Shown here one piece after another: positions 1 to 8,625 of a stretch of 64,000 nt of DNA. Each line of letters starts with the position of its first letter. Within the stretch, counting starts at the first letter, position 1. The notes below the pieces were generated by a model. It searched no databases. It worked only from the letters and a program-made list of their open reading frames with translations, and had not been told where the DNA came from. Source of the stretch: DASQFQ01 sp963722815 (GTDB lineage: Bacteria > Actinomycetota > Thermoleophilia > Solirubrobacterales > Solirubrobacteraceae). The stretch is taken from the NCBI GenBank assembly GCA_963722815.1, contig CAVROM010000003.1:434001-498000 (forward strand), in the 5' to 3' direction. The position numbers and the translations under genes were made by a program.

Positions 1-1
1 C

Positions 2-1201
2 AAGTGGTTCACCCTCACCAACGGCACGCACGTCGACTCGCTCGATCCGGAGACGTTCAACCGCTGGTTCGACTTCCTCGAGCTGTACGTCGCGCGGGAG
101 GCGCCGATCACGAAGGCGGCGACGATCCACGCGGGCGCGCCGGTCATCTACAAGGAGGCGATGGGGATCGACGGCGTGACGCTGCCGCGCGACCCGATCC
201 AGGAGCAGCCCACCTACGCGGGCGCGCTGGCCGCGTTCGAGCAGCTCCCGCCGATCCGGATCCTGTTCGACAACGGCGCCGGCGGCTCGTCGCCCGGCCA
301 TCCGCTGCCCGGCTTCGAGCGGTCGTACAGCCGCTTCCCGCTGCCCGGGACGCGCGGGCAGAAGTGGTACCTGCGCAAGCGCGGCGGGCTGGGGAAGAAG
401 CCGAAGAGCAAGCGCGGCGCCGACGTCTTCCGCTGGAACCCGCACGCGCGGCCGCTGACCGACTTCAGCGGCGACACCGCGGCCGGCGAGAACGGGCTGT
501 GGACCGCGACGCCGCCCTACCGCTGGGCGCAGCACCCGGCCGGTACCGCGGCGTCCTACGTGACTGCCCCGCTGCGCGCCACGACCACCGTGATCGGCGC
601 CGGCGCGGTGCACGCGTGGATCCGCTCCTCGACGCGCAACGCCGACCTCCAGGCCACGATCAGCGAGGTCCGCCCCGACGGGAAGGAGACGTTTGTGCAG
701 GGCGGCTGGCTGCGGGCCAACGAGCGCAAGCTCGACCGCCGCAAGAGCCGCAAGTTCGAGCCGGTCCTGAGCCTGCGCAAGCGCGACGTCAAGCCGCTGC
801 CGCGCAAGCGCTTCGTGAAGGTCACGATCCCGCTCTACTACCAGGGCCACGCCTACCGTTCGGGCTCCCGGATCCGGGTCACGCTGAGCGCGCCCAACGG
901 CGATCAGCCGATCTGGGCGTTCGCCGAGACGTCGCCGGCCAAGCGCGCGAGGATCGAGATCGCCCGCTCGAAGAAGAAGGCCTCGAACCTCCTGCTGCCC
1001 GTCGTCGCCGTGCCGGTCTCGACCGGCCTGCCGCCGTGCCCCGGCCTCCGCGGCGAGCCGTGCCGCGAGTACAAGCGCTACAAGAACCGCGCCGCGAAGC
1101 CGCGGCGGCTAGCTAGCTCGCGAAGTCGGGCTGCGCGGCGCGCGCGCCCTCGGCCCGGCCCTTCGGCTCCTCCCAGTCCTCCTGGCGCCCGAGCGCCGTG
1201 A
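2..1201 (+). CDS. CocE/NonD family hydrolase, C-terminal part (5' partial)
   Basis: The reading frame is already open at the left edge, so the start and probably the catalytic alpha/beta-hydrolase core lie outside the window. What is visible resembles the cap and the C-terminal jelly-roll domain (PepX_C type) of CocE/X-Pro dipeptidyl-peptidase hydrolases: a beta-rich stretch from about base 550 with 'AWIRSSTRN', a 'GWLRA' segment and a late 'GHAYRSGSRIRVTLS' strand. These enzymes are serine esterases or amidases, often secreted. The last ~30 codons are Arg/Pro/Ala-rich and run 89 bases into the convergent DUF899 gene. They look like read-through, so the native stop may lie near 1115 with a small indel. 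Family confidence is moderate because the active site is not visible. Confidence 0.7.
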   Translation, partial: KWFTLTNGTHVDSLDPETFNRWFDFLELYVAREAPITKAATIHAGAPVIYKEAMGIDGVTLPRDPIQEQPTYAGALAAFEQLPPIRILFDNGAGGSSPGHPLPGFERSYSRFPLPGTRGQKWYLRKRGGLGKKPKSKRGADVFRWNPHARPLTDFSGDTAAGENGLWTATPPYRWAQHPAGTAASYVTAPLRATTTVIGAGAVHAWIRSSTRNADLQATISEVRPDGKETFVQGGWLRANERKLDRRKSRKFEPVLSLRKRDVKPLPRKRFVKVTIPLYYQGHAYRSGSRIRVTLSAPNGDQPIWAFAETSPAKRARIEIARSKKKASNLLLPVVAVPVSTGLPPCPGLRGEPCREYKRYKNRAAKPRRLASSRSRAARRARPRPGPSAPPSPPGARAP

Positions 1202-1841
1202 GGTCGAGGAAGTAGTACGAGCCGCCGGTCGACTCGAGCCCGCGGGCGTACTGCGAGTAGGTGTGGAAGATGCGGTCGTCGAGGCGCAGGAACGTGCTGC
1301 GCCCGGGCATCTCGTACGGCGGATCGGGCCAGTCGGGGTCGTCGCCGACGTCGCGGTAGTTGTAGACGCGCGCCCCCTGCGCGGGCTCGACGGTCACGGC
1401 GAAGTCGTGGTTGAAGCTGCTGTCGCCGGAGGAGTACCAGGGGATGTGGTCCCAGCCCCTCTTCGCCTTCCAGCGCTCGAGCTTCTCCAGCGGCGCGCGC
1501 GACACGAGCGCGTACGTCGTGTCCCGCGTGTGGAGGTGCTCGAGGAACCCGGGCGAGATCTCGTCGGTGCCGGCCGTGCAGCTCGGGCAGCCGTCCTCCC
1601 ACTCCGGATCGAACATGAAGTGGTAGACGATCAGCTGCCGCCGGCCCTCGAACAGGTCGGCCAGGCCGACCTCACCTTGCGGGCCGTTGAAGCGGTAGTC
1701 GTCGGTCACCTCGACCATCGGCAGCCGGCGGCGCTCGGCGCTCAGCGCGTCGCGGCGGCGGGTCAGTTCCTTCTCCTGCTCGAGCAGCGCCGTGCGGGCG
1801 GCGAGCCACTCGTCGCGTGTGACGATCTCTGGAAGGCTCAT
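1113..1841 (-). CDS. DUF899 thioredoxin-like protein
   Basis: A 242-residue protein of the DUF899 family, a thioredoxin-fold group of unproven function found in soil bacteria. Support comes from the N-terminal helical segment, the 'YHFMFDPEWEDGCPSCT' stretch with a CxxC at residues 85-88 in the thioredoxin position, and the 'HDFAVTVEP' and 'RVYNYRD' blocks. The second half carries the usual 'SYYFLDLT' ending. It starts at ATG and is divergent from the aminotransferase gene, with only 17 bases between the start codons. A redox role is an inference from the fold; the substrate is unknown. Confidence 0.85.
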   Translation of the reverse strand: MSLPEIVTRDEWLAARTALLEQEKELTRRRDALSAERRRLPMVEVTDDYRFNGPQGEVGLADLFEGRRQLIVYHFMFDPEWEDGCPSCTAGTDEISPGFLEHLHTRDTTYALVSRAPLEKLERWKAKRGWDHIPWYSSGDSSFNHDFAVTVEPAQGARVYNYRDVGDDPDWPDPPYEMPGRSTFLRLDDRIFHTYSQYARGLESTGGSYYFLDLTALGRQEDWEEPKGRAEGARAAQPDFAS

Positions 1842-1858
1842 GGGAATAGGGTGCCCGC

Positions 1859-3106
1859 GTGGTCCTGTCGCAATCGCCGACTCTGGCAGCCAACGAGCGG
1901 GTGCAGGCCAAGCTCGCGGCCGGCGAGGACGTCCTCCATCTCGCGTTCGGGGAGGCCGGGCTGCCGGTGCTGCCCGCGGTCGCCGAGCGACTGGCGGAGG
2001 GCGCGGGCCGCAACCGCTACGGCTCGGTCGCGGGGTCAGCCGAGGCGCGTGGGGCCGCGGCCGGCTACTTCGAGCGCCGCGGGCTGCCGACCGACCCCGG
2101 CCGGATCGTGTTTGCGCCCGGCAGCAAGCCGCTGCTGTACGCGCTCCTGCAGGCGCTACCGGGCGACGTGGTGCTCCCGGCGCCGTGCTGGGTCAGCTAC
2201 GCCGCGCACGCGGCGCTGGCCGGCAAGCACGTGATCCGCGTGCCGATCGGCGCCGAGGCCGGCGGCGTGCCTGACCCGGCCGCGCTGGGGGCGGCGCTCG
2301 GGGAGGCGAGCGGCATCGGCGCACGACCCGGCGTGCTCGTGCTCACCCTGCCCGACAACCCGACCGGAACGGTTGCTTCCGGTGCGCTCGTCCGCGAGGT
2401 CTGCGAGATCGCCGCTGCGGCCGGCCTGCTGATCGTGTGCGACGAGATCTACCGCGACCTCGCGCACGACCCGGACGCGTTCGTGAGCCCCGCCGAGGTG
2501 CTGCCGGAGCGCACGTTCGTCACCACCGGGCTGAGCAAGCACATCGCGCTCGGCGGCTGGCGGGTCGGGCTCGTGCGGTTGGCGGACGGCGCGGCGGGAG
2601 ACGAGGCGGGCGCGGCGATCGGCGGGCTGGCGAGCGAGATCTGGTCGGCGCTGGCGGCGCCGATGCAGCACGCCGCCGCCTACGTGCTCTCCGAGCCGCC
2701 GGAGGTGGTCGAGCGCGTCGACGCGAGCCGGCGCCTGCACCGCGCGGTCACGACCGGCGCGTACGACGTGGTGGTGGGAGCGGGCGCGGAGTGCCGTCCG
2801 CCGAGCGGCGCGTTCTACCTCTACCCCGAGTTCGCCGGCCTGCCGTTCGGGGGCGGCGCCGAGCTCGCCGACCACCTGCTCGAGGCGCACGGGATCGCGG
2901 TGCTGGCCGGCGAGGCGTTCGGCGACGATCCCGCCGCGCTGCGCTTCCGCATGGCCACCAGCCTGCTCTACGGCGACACCGACGAGCGCAAGCTCGAGGC
3001 GCTTGGCAGCCCCGACCCGGCGGCGCTGCCGTGGATCGCCTCAGCCCTCGAGCGGCTGGCTCAGGGGCTCGCCGCGCTCGCCTCCCACGCCACCTCGACG
3101 ACGTAG
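1859..3106 (+). CDS. PLP-dependent class I/II aminotransferase
   Basis: A 415-residue fold-type I aminotransferase (AspC/aspartate-tyrosine group). Visible family marks are the 'LPDNPTGT' substrate/PLP loop, 'VCDEIYRDL' with the Asp that contacts the pyridine nitrogen, and 'TGLSKHIALGGWRVG', in which Lys227 should form the Schiff base. A C-terminal 'RFRMATSLLYG' corresponds to the conserved carboxylate-binding Arg. The gene starts at GTG, and its 3' end overlaps the convergent VOC gene by 46 bases. The amino-acid substrate cannot be read from the sequence. Confidence 0.88.
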   Translation: MVLSQSPTLAANERVQAKLAAGEDVLHLAFGEAGLPVLPAVAERLAEGAGRNRYGSVAGSAEARGAAAGYFERRGLPTDPGRIVFAPGSKPLLYALLQALPGDVVLPAPCWVSYAAHAALAGKHVIRVPIGAEAGGVPDPAALGAALGEASGIGARPGVLVLTLPDNPTGTVASGALVREVCEIAAAAGLLIVCDEIYRDLAHDPDAFVSPAEVLPERTFVTTGLSKHIALGGWRVGLVRLADGAAGDEAGAAIGGLASEIWSALAAPMQHAAAYVLSEPPEVVERVDASRRLHRAVTTGAYDVVVGAGAECRPPSGAFYLYPEFAGLPFGGGAELADHLLEAHGIAVLAGEAFGDDPAALRFRMATSLLYGDTDERKLEALGSPDPAALPWIASALERLAQGLAALASHATSTT

Positions 3107-3426
3107 CCGTCGGGGTCGCGGACCTTGACGCTGACGTAGTCGGGCTCGTCCCAGAACTCGGTGATCTCGATGCCCGCCGCCGCGAACGCGTCGCGGGCCT
3201 CGCGCACCGCCCCGGAGGAGTCGAGCACGAAGCCGAAGTGGAAGAAGGCGGGCAGCGCCGGCGGGCCCTCGGCCGGCCCGAGCGCGAGCGACACGTCGCC
3301 CGGGCCGTAGAGCATCAGCACGCCGTCGTCCATGCGCGCTGATGTGTCGAAGCCGAACCAGCCCGCGTAGAACGCCTGCGAGCGCGCCTCGTCGGTGACC
3401 GCCAGCGCGAGGTGGCGGAGCAGCAT
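3061..3426 (-). CDS. VOC (glyoxalase/bleomycin-resistance fold) protein
   Basis: A 121-residue single-domain VOC protein. It shows the opening strand 'LLRHLALAVTD', the 'SQAFYAGWFGF' helix and the closing 'VKVRDPDGYVVEVAWE' strand with the usual Glu metal ligand. Such proteins dimerise to make a metal site used for isomerase, dioxygenase or binding roles. It follows directly after the larger VOC gene (next start 0-1 base away), so the two are probably cotranscribed. Substrate unknown. Confidence 0.85.
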   Translation of the reverse strand: MLLRHLALAVTDEARSQAFYAGWFGFDTSARMDDGVLMLYGPGDVSLALGPAEGPPALPAFFHFGFVLDSSGAVREARDAFAAAGIEITEFWDEPDYVSVKVRDPDGYVVEVAWEASAASP

Positions 3427-4299
3427 CTAGCCCTCGCTCGCTACCAGCAGCGCGATGTCCCACGGATCGCGGACGAGCAGGCCCGCGGGCGTGTCCTCGT
3501 ACGGCGCGCCGGCGGCGATCGCGCGCTCGCGGAGAGCGGCGGCGTCTGGCGCGGGAAGCACGATCGTCCAGTGCCGCAGGCCGACGACGCCGGCCGGCAC
3601 CGGCGGCGCGCCGCGGCCGCGCCAGATGTTGAAGCCGAGGTGGTGGTGATAGCCGCCGGCGGCCACGAACGCGGCTGAGTCGAGCAGCGTCATCGCCTCG
3701 AAGCCGATCACGTCGCGGTAGAAGGCGAGGCCGCGGTCGATGTCGCCGACGTGCAGGTGCACGTGGCCGACGGTCGTCGCCGGGTCGACGTGCGCGTGCG
3801 GCTGCTCGTTCTCGACCAGGCTCATGAGGCCCGCGAGGTCGAGCGGCTCGGGGCCGCCGATCGTCGTCGGGTCGCGCAGGTCGCCCCAGTGCTCGCGGCC
3901 GCGGTCGGCGGCGAGCTCGATCCCGTTGTCGTCGGGGTCGGGCAGGTAGATCGCCTCGGAGATGCCGTGGTCCGAGGCGCCGCTGATGCGCGTGCGGGTG
4001 ATCGCGAGGCGGGCGGCGGCGCGGGCGAGCTCGAGCCGCGAGGGCATGAGGAGCGCGAAGTGGTAGAGGCCGGAGTGGCGCCCCGCGCGGCGGGCGCCGG
4101 GCTCCTCGACGAGGACGAGCAGGTCCGCGTCGTCGGTGCCGAGCGTGGCGCGGTCGCCGTCGCGGCCGCGGAGCACGAGGCCGATCGCGGTCTCGTAGAA
4201 GTGGACCGACCGGTCGAGGTCGGTGACCGTCAGCTCGACCGCGCCCATGCGCAGGGCGGCGGGGAGGACGGGGGTGGAGGTCTGGGTCTCGGTGGTCAT
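3427..4299 (-). CDS. Two-domain VOC protein, catechol-2,3-dioxygenase-like
   Basis: A 290-residue protein with four beta-alpha-beta-beta-beta modules, the length and layout of CatE/YfiE-type extradiol dioxygenases. The C-terminal half has the first two expected metal ligands ('GHVHLHVGD' and 'LRHWTIVL'). The closing strand reads 'VRDPWDIALLV', without the Glu normally found there; the N-terminal half ends in a normal 'DNGIEL' strand. It may therefore be catalytically weak or a binding protein. It lies upstream of the small VOC gene and downstream of an AraC-type regulator on the same strand (45-base gap), which could control both. Confidence 0.8.
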   Translation of the reverse strand: MTTETQTSTPVLPAALRMGAVELTVTDLDRSVHFYETAIGLVLRGRDGDRATLGTDDADLLVLVEEPGARRAGRHSGLYHFALLMPSRLELARAAARLAITRTRISGASDHGISEAIYLPDPDDNGIELAADRGREHWGDLRDPTTIGGPEPLDLAGLMSLVENEQPHAHVDPATTVGHVHLHVGDIDRGLAFYRDVIGFEAMTLLDSAAFVAAGGYHHHLGFNIWRGRGAPPVPAGVVGLRHWTIVLPAPDAAALRERAIAAGAPYEDTPAGLLVRDPWDIALLVASEG

Positions 4300-4344
4300 G
4301 GCAACAGGATCGCTCGCGCGCGGCGGCTCTCCAATGGCAGGACG

Positions 4345-5187
4345 TCACCGATCCATGGACTTCCCGCGCACCGAGTCGCGATAGGCCTGCGGCGACTGCT
4401 CGTGGCGGCGTTTGAAGGCGCGCGAGAAGTACAGCGGATCGTCGTAGCCGACGCGGTGGGCGACCTCGCCGACGCTGAGGCCGGTGAAGCGCAGCAGGCG
4501 CGCCGCCTCGAGCATCACGCGGTCCAGGATCAGGTCCTTGGTGGCCCGGCCGGTGACGTGCGCGAGCGCGCGGCTGAGCGCGGCGGCGGGGACGGCGAGC
4601 GCGTCGGCGTAGTGGGCGGCGTCGTGGTGGGCCGCGTAGTCCTCCTCCAGCCTGCGGGCGAAGCGCCGGTGGAGCTGGACCTCGGCGTCGTCGTCGGCGC
4701 GGCGCTCGGTGCGGCTCGCGTCGTACCAGCGCTCGATCCACAGCAGGATCGTGGTCAGCAGGTGGCGCTGGAGCTCGGCGCTGTGCTCGTCCGGCGGTCG
4801 CGCGAGCTCGGCGCCGAGCGCGTCGATCAGCGCGTCGAGCCGGTCCTGCTCGCCGCGCGGCACGACGACCGTGCGCCCGCCCTGGCCGGCCAGCAGCCAC
4901 GAATCGGCGAGCGCCTCCCCGGTGAAGCGCACGATCGCGCCGTCGAGGTGCTCGCCCTGCTCGAAGACGTGCACCTGGCCGCGGCCGATCACGGTGATCG
5001 TGCCGGGGCGGACGGGCACCGTGGCGCCGTCGATCGAGTGCTGCCCCGCGCCGGCGCGGACCCAGATCAGCTCGTGGTAGTCGTGGCGGTGCGGCTCGCG
5101 CACGGCCGCGCCGCCGAAGCGCGCGTCGCGCAGCCGCACGACCTGCGCGGCGCCTTCGTCGAGTCGGTCGAGCGTGAGGTCGGACAC
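4345..5187 (-). CDS. AraC family transcriptional regulator
   Basis: A 280-residue regulator with an N-terminal cupin sensor ('EPHRHDYHELIWVRAG', 'RPGTITVIGRGQVHVFE') and a C-terminal double helix-turn-helix. The second HTH is the best-conserved part: 'GLSVGEVAHRVGYDDPLYFSRAFKRRHEQSPQAYR'-like spacing at residues ~238-272. It starts at GTG, 20 bases from the divergent murB start. Its position upstream of two same-strand VOC genes suggests it regulates them in response to a small aromatic or similar ligand; that is inferred from context. Confidence 0.9.
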   Translation of the reverse strand: MSDLTLDRLDEGAAQVVRLRDARFGGAAVREPHRHDYHELIWVRAGAGQHSIDGATVPVRPGTITVIGRGQVHVFEQGEHLDGAIVRFTGEALADSWLLAGQGGRTVVVPRGEQDRLDALIDALGAELARPPDEHSAELQRHLLTTILLWIERWYDASRTERRADDDAEVQLHRRFARRLEEDYAAHHDAAHYADALAVPAAALSRALAHVTGRATKDLILDRVMLEAARLLRFTGLSVGEVAHRVGYDDPLYFSRAFKRRHEQSPQAYRDSVRGKSMDR

Positions 5188-5207
5188 GTCGCCTAGTCTC
5201 GCGGACC

Positions 5208-6229
5208 GTGATCCGGCTGAGCGAGCTCACCACCCTGCGCCTGGGCGGTCCCGCGGGCGCGGTCGTCGAGGCGCGCAGCGAGGACGAGCTCGTCGAGGCC
5301 GCGCGCGGCGAGGACGTGCTGCTGGTGGCCGGCGGCTCGAACCTGGTGATCGCCGACGCGGGCTGGCCCGGCACGGTGGTGCGTGTGCTCACCCGCGGCG
5401 TGGAGCAGCGGGAGGCGGATGGGCGGGTCGAGCTGACGGTGGCCGCCGGTGAGGAGTGGGAGCCGTTCGTCGCGCGCTGCGTGGCTGAGGGGCTGGCGGG
5501 CGTCGAGAGCCTGTCGGGCATCCCGGGCTCGATCGGCGCGACGCCGATCCAGAACGTCGGCGCCTACGGCCAGGAGGTCGCCGAGACGATCGTCTCCGTG
5601 CGCGCGCTCGAGCGCGCGACAGGCGAGGTCCGCGACCTCGCGCCGGGGGAGTGCGGCTTCGCCTACCGCTCGAGCGCATTCAAGCGCGACCCCGGGCGCT
5701 GGGTCGTGCTGGCGGTGACGTTCGCGCTCGAGCGCCGCGAGCTGAGCGGGCCGCTCGCCTACGCGGAGCTGGCGCGCACGCTCGACGTGCGGCCGGGCGA
5801 GGGCGCTCCGCTCGCCGAGGTGCGCGAGGCGGTGCTGGGCCTGCGCCGCGGCAAGGGGATGGTGCTCGACCCGGCCGACCCCGACTCGGTCTCCGCCGGC
5901 TCGTTCTTCACCAACCCGATCCTGAGTCCGAGGAGGCGTTCTCCGCCCTCGAGCAGCGCGCGGAGCGCCCGCCGCGCTTCCCGGAGCCCGACGGGCGCGT
6001 CAAGACCTCGGCGGCGTGGCTGATCGAGCGCGCCGGCTTCCAGCGCGGCTACGGCGATCCGGAGGGGATCGCGATCTCCTCGAAGCACACGCTCGCGCTC
6101 ACCAACCGCGGCGCCGGCACGACCGCCGAGCTGGTCGCGCTGGCGCGCGAGATCGCGGCCGGCGTCGAGGCGCGCTTCGGCGTCATGTTGCAGCCGGAGC
6201 CGACGCTGGTCGGCGTCGGGTGGCCCTGA
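5208..6229 (+). CDS. murB: UDP-N-acetylenolpyruvoylglucosamine reductase MurB (one frameshift)
   Basis: MurB reduces UDP-GlcNAc-enolpyruvate to UDP-MurNAc in the cytoplasm, the second committed step of peptidoglycan synthesis. The N-terminal FAD domain shows 'TTLRLGG', 'VAGGSNLVIAD' and 'SGIPGSIGATPIQNVGAYGQEV'. The catalytic 'GSFFTNPI' Ser loop follows, and then the frame breaks near 5930. The other frame resumes with 'SEEAFSALEQ', 'KTSAAWLIERAGF' and 'ALTNRGAGT', the normal MurB C-terminus, ending at 6229. Adding one G in the run after 'agtcc' restores a ~340-residue protein. Since MurB is essential, a base-call error is likelier than a null allele. GTG start. Confidence 0.9.
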
Positions 6230-7470
6230 CGAGCACGATGCCCTCGTAGCCGAGTCGCGCGTGCTCGGGCACCTCGCGGACCTCGATCGCGCAGTCGAAC
6301 TCCGGCTCCAGCACCGCCCGCAGGTCGTGCTCGTCGACGTCGGCGCTCGGGAAGTGCTTGCCGCCGACGACGTAGCTGCGAGAGCCGGCGCAGGGCCGCG
6401 GTGATGAACACGCCGCCGGGGCGAACCAGCCCGGAGATATGGCGCATGTAGGTCTCCCACGTCGCGCGGTCGGCGGTGGCGGAGTCGGCGCAATAGGCGC
6501 TGACGACCGTGCCGTAGCGCTCGGCGACCGGCTCGCGGTCGCCGGCGTCGGCCTCCACGAGGCGGGTGACCTTCGCGCGCGTGAGCTCCTCGCGCTCCGC
6601 GAGCTGCGCGTCGGTCGGCGCCCCGTGGCCCTCGCACTCGAGCGTGTAGCGCACGAACGGGCGCCAGTCATGCGCGCCGGGGTCACGCTGCAGCCAGCGC
6701 TCGATGGCGGCGAGGTTCTGCGGCAGGTAGTCGGCGAGATGGATCTCCGACGCGCGGCCGGCCGACAGGAACACGTGATGAAGGGTTGGGCCGGTGCCGA
6801 AGAACAGGACCGGCTCGCCCGGCGCGGTCGTGCGCATGGCGTCGGTGAAGAACGCGATCGTCTCGACCTCGTCCGGCTCGAGGACGGTGTAGTAGTCGGC
6901 GAGGTACTCCTCCGGCACCCAGTCGGTGTCGAACGACGCATGGCCGCGGCGCAGGAACGCCCGCGTGAGCCCGGCGAGGCCGTACTCGTAGGCGGCGGCG
7001 CCGAGGTTCGCTCCGCCGAGGAACACGATCGCGTCGCCCGCCGCGATCGAGTCGCTGACGACGGCCGCGCCGAACGCGCCCGCGTAGTACGGCGCCTCCT
7101 TGGCGACCTCGGTGGCGACGTAACCTGCCGCGCCCGCGACGCGCTGCACTCGCGGACGCCAGCCGCGGAGCGCCGCGAGGTCGTGCGCCGCCTTCGACAG
7201 CGCGTTGGTGCTCGTTCCGGTGCGCTGGAGGAGCGCCCAGTTGGCACTCAGGTTGCGGCCCAGGCCGGCGCCCCACGCGACGTACGTGAGCGCGAGAAAG
7301 CCCAGCGGCACCAGCTGGGGCGCCCCGTGCAGCAGGCCGGTGGCGGCGAGCGCCACGCCGGCGGCGGTGGCGACCGCGTCCAGCGCGTAGGTCGAGACCG
7401 CGGTGGCGCCGAGGGTGGCGAGCCAGCGCCGGAGGGGGGCGGGGTGGAGAGCGGGAGCGAGCACGTTCAC
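6183..7470 (-). CDS. NNMT/PNMT/TEMT-type SAM methyltransferase (one frameshift)
   Basis: A ~420-residue protein. The first ~150 residues are hydrophobic and Ala/Gly-rich with probable membrane segments. The rest is a SAM-dependent methyltransferase with the motif-I-like 'PVLFFGTGPTLHHVFL', then 'IHLADYLPQNLAAIERWL', a pattern typical of the nicotinamide/phenylethanolamine N-methyltransferase superfamily and of GntF-type enzymes. The frame breaks near 6385 after 'GVFITAAL' and continues in another frame with 'SYVVGGKHFPSADV' to a stop at 6183. GTG at 7470 is chosen as the start because 'aaaagga' precedes it; the upstream open frame only reads the palindrome. The 3' end overlaps murB by 47 bases. 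The methyl acceptor is unknown. Confidence 0.75.
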
Positions 7471-7514
7471 GACCGGGTCCTTTTCGATAAGAGGCGGACC
7501 GGCTGCGATTGATA

Positions 7515-7554
7515 CGTACGTACGGTACGTACGGACATACGTACCGTACGTACG
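7515..7554. promoter_or_regulatory. Large palindromic operator candidate between divergent genes
   Basis: Two perfect 17 bp inverted arms (7515-7531 and 7538-7554; left arm cgtacgtacggtacgta) are separated by six bases. Each arm is itself nearly palindromic, built of TACG units, giving a nested dyad. It lies in the 119-base gap between the methyltransferase start (7470) and the regulator start (7590), where a TetR-type dimer pair would be expected to bind and control both. The structure is directly visible; binding is inferred. Confidence 0.7.
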
Positions 7555-7589
7555 CAACGCCGCGCTGTCAACTAGGCTTCGCGGTTGCA

Positions 7590-8293
7590 ATGGCTCCGAA
7601 GCGACCAGCCGGCCGCTCGACGCTGCCCAGGGACGAGGCGCGCGACCGCTACGTCGAGATGGGGCAGGTCGCCGCGCTGGAGCAGATCCGGCGCGACTCC
7701 GAAGCGCTCGACCGGCGCTCGATCGCGGTCGGCCCGTTCGCGCGGCTCGACGCCGGCGCGGTCGCCGAGCGCGACGGCAAGACGCGCGGCGTGATCTCGC
7801 ACCTGTTCGGGAGCCAGGCCGCCTTCCAGGTCGAGACGATGGCGCGGGCGCTCGACGCCGGCGATTGGATCGAGCAGCTCGCGCTGCCCGCGCCGGCCGA
7901 CCATCCGGACGCGGACGCGTGGGTCGAGGCGCTGTTCGCGGCGGAGTCCGCGCGCGGCCCGCAGCGGGGCGCGCAGCCGCAGCTCGACTACGCCGCGCTG
8001 TGGGCGCTCTGGCTGAGCGCGGTGCCGTACGGGCTGTGGAGCGAGCGCGTCAGCGCGCCGAGCATGGAAGAGAACGGGCAGTGGGTCGAGAAGCTCGCGG
8101 CCGCGTTCGGGGAGGCGATCGAGCACTTCGGCCTGCAGCTGCGGGACGGCGTGACGCTCGCCGAGCTCGCGGTGCGGCGGCAAGCCTGATCGAGGGCGCG
8201 TGGCTGAACCAGTGTCTGACGGCGCCGGACGACGCGTTCCTGCGCCGCTCCGGCCGCCTGCTGTGGAACGGCGCGACTACGGCGCGGTCGTAG
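7590..8293 (+). CDS. TetR-like transcriptional regulator (one frameshift)
   Basis: Begins at ATG 7590. The N-terminal helix-turn-helix ends in 'AERDGKTRGVISHLFGSQAAFQVETM', the recognition-helix signature of TetR/AcrR proteins, followed by an all-helical ligand domain. The first frame stops at 8189 after 'ELAVRRQA'. The adjacent frame continues with 'SLIEGAWLNQCL' and 'RRSGRLLWNGATT' to a TAG at 8291-8293, a typical TetR C-terminal helix, so one base is probably missing or extra near 8170. It is divergent from the methyltransferase and is the obvious candidate to bind the palindrome. Its last codons lie inside the 18 bp repeat bounding the island. Confidence 0.75.
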
Positions 8294-8298
8294 CCGGC
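8281..8298. repeat. 18 bp direct repeat, left flank of island
   Basis: The sequence ggcgcggtcgtagccggc is repeated exactly, in the same orientation, at 15271-15288. It contains the stop of the TetR-like gene. Read on the other strand it also encodes the last residues (ATTAP, then a stop) of the 80-residue protein now at 15.3 kb. This suggests that the two convergent 3' ends once overlapped here. Confidence 0.75.
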
Positions 8299-8309
8299 GG
8301 CAGCGTGCC

Positions 8310-8536
8310 CTAGGCGCGGGTCGCTGAATTGGCTGGACCAGGGATCGGCTGGTCGGCCGGCGGTCCTGTCGGAAATGGAACCGCCGTCGACTTTTTGTCC
8401 ACGCCGTCGCGTTTCAGGCCGGGGTGTAGGGGCCGAACAGAGCTCGCCGGCCCGAAGCGCCCTTTCCTGCCACCCACCGAAAGATCGCTTACGACTCAGG
8501 GCTCAGGGTGGCTTTCAGCACTGCTGCTTTTCAGGC
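8310..8536 (+). repeat. Left ~227 bp inverted repeat of the island
   Basis: Starts with ctaggcgcg and matches the reverse complement of 15042-15270 along its whole length, with scattered mismatches and small indels (by eye about 85% identical). Well-conserved blocks are the ggaaatggaac..gccgtcgac section and a long run covering 'gccgaaca', 'gctcgccggcccgaa' and 'gcgccctttcctgccac'. No gene is supported in it. With 8537-8625 it makes up the non-coding stretch upstream of the VOC gene. Confidence 0.8.
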
Positions 8537-8625
8537 GAAGCCAGCAGTGGCGGTCAGTTTGGTCATACTTGCGCGATGTCGTTTCGGCGACGCGGCCAGG
8601 GCGTCCGGGTCTGGCAGGAAACGGC

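Noticed and set aside
3041..5521. An 826-codon minus-strand open frame over the VOC and AraC genes
   Set aside because: Arg/Pro-rich low-complexity translation without domains; the real genes lie in other frames.
8329..8625. An N-terminal extension of the VOC protein, and a matching minus-strand frame at 15027-15254
   Set aside because: Both simply translate the island's inverted repeats. The similarity of the two peptides comes from the DNA repeat, and the VOC fold begins at ATG 8626.
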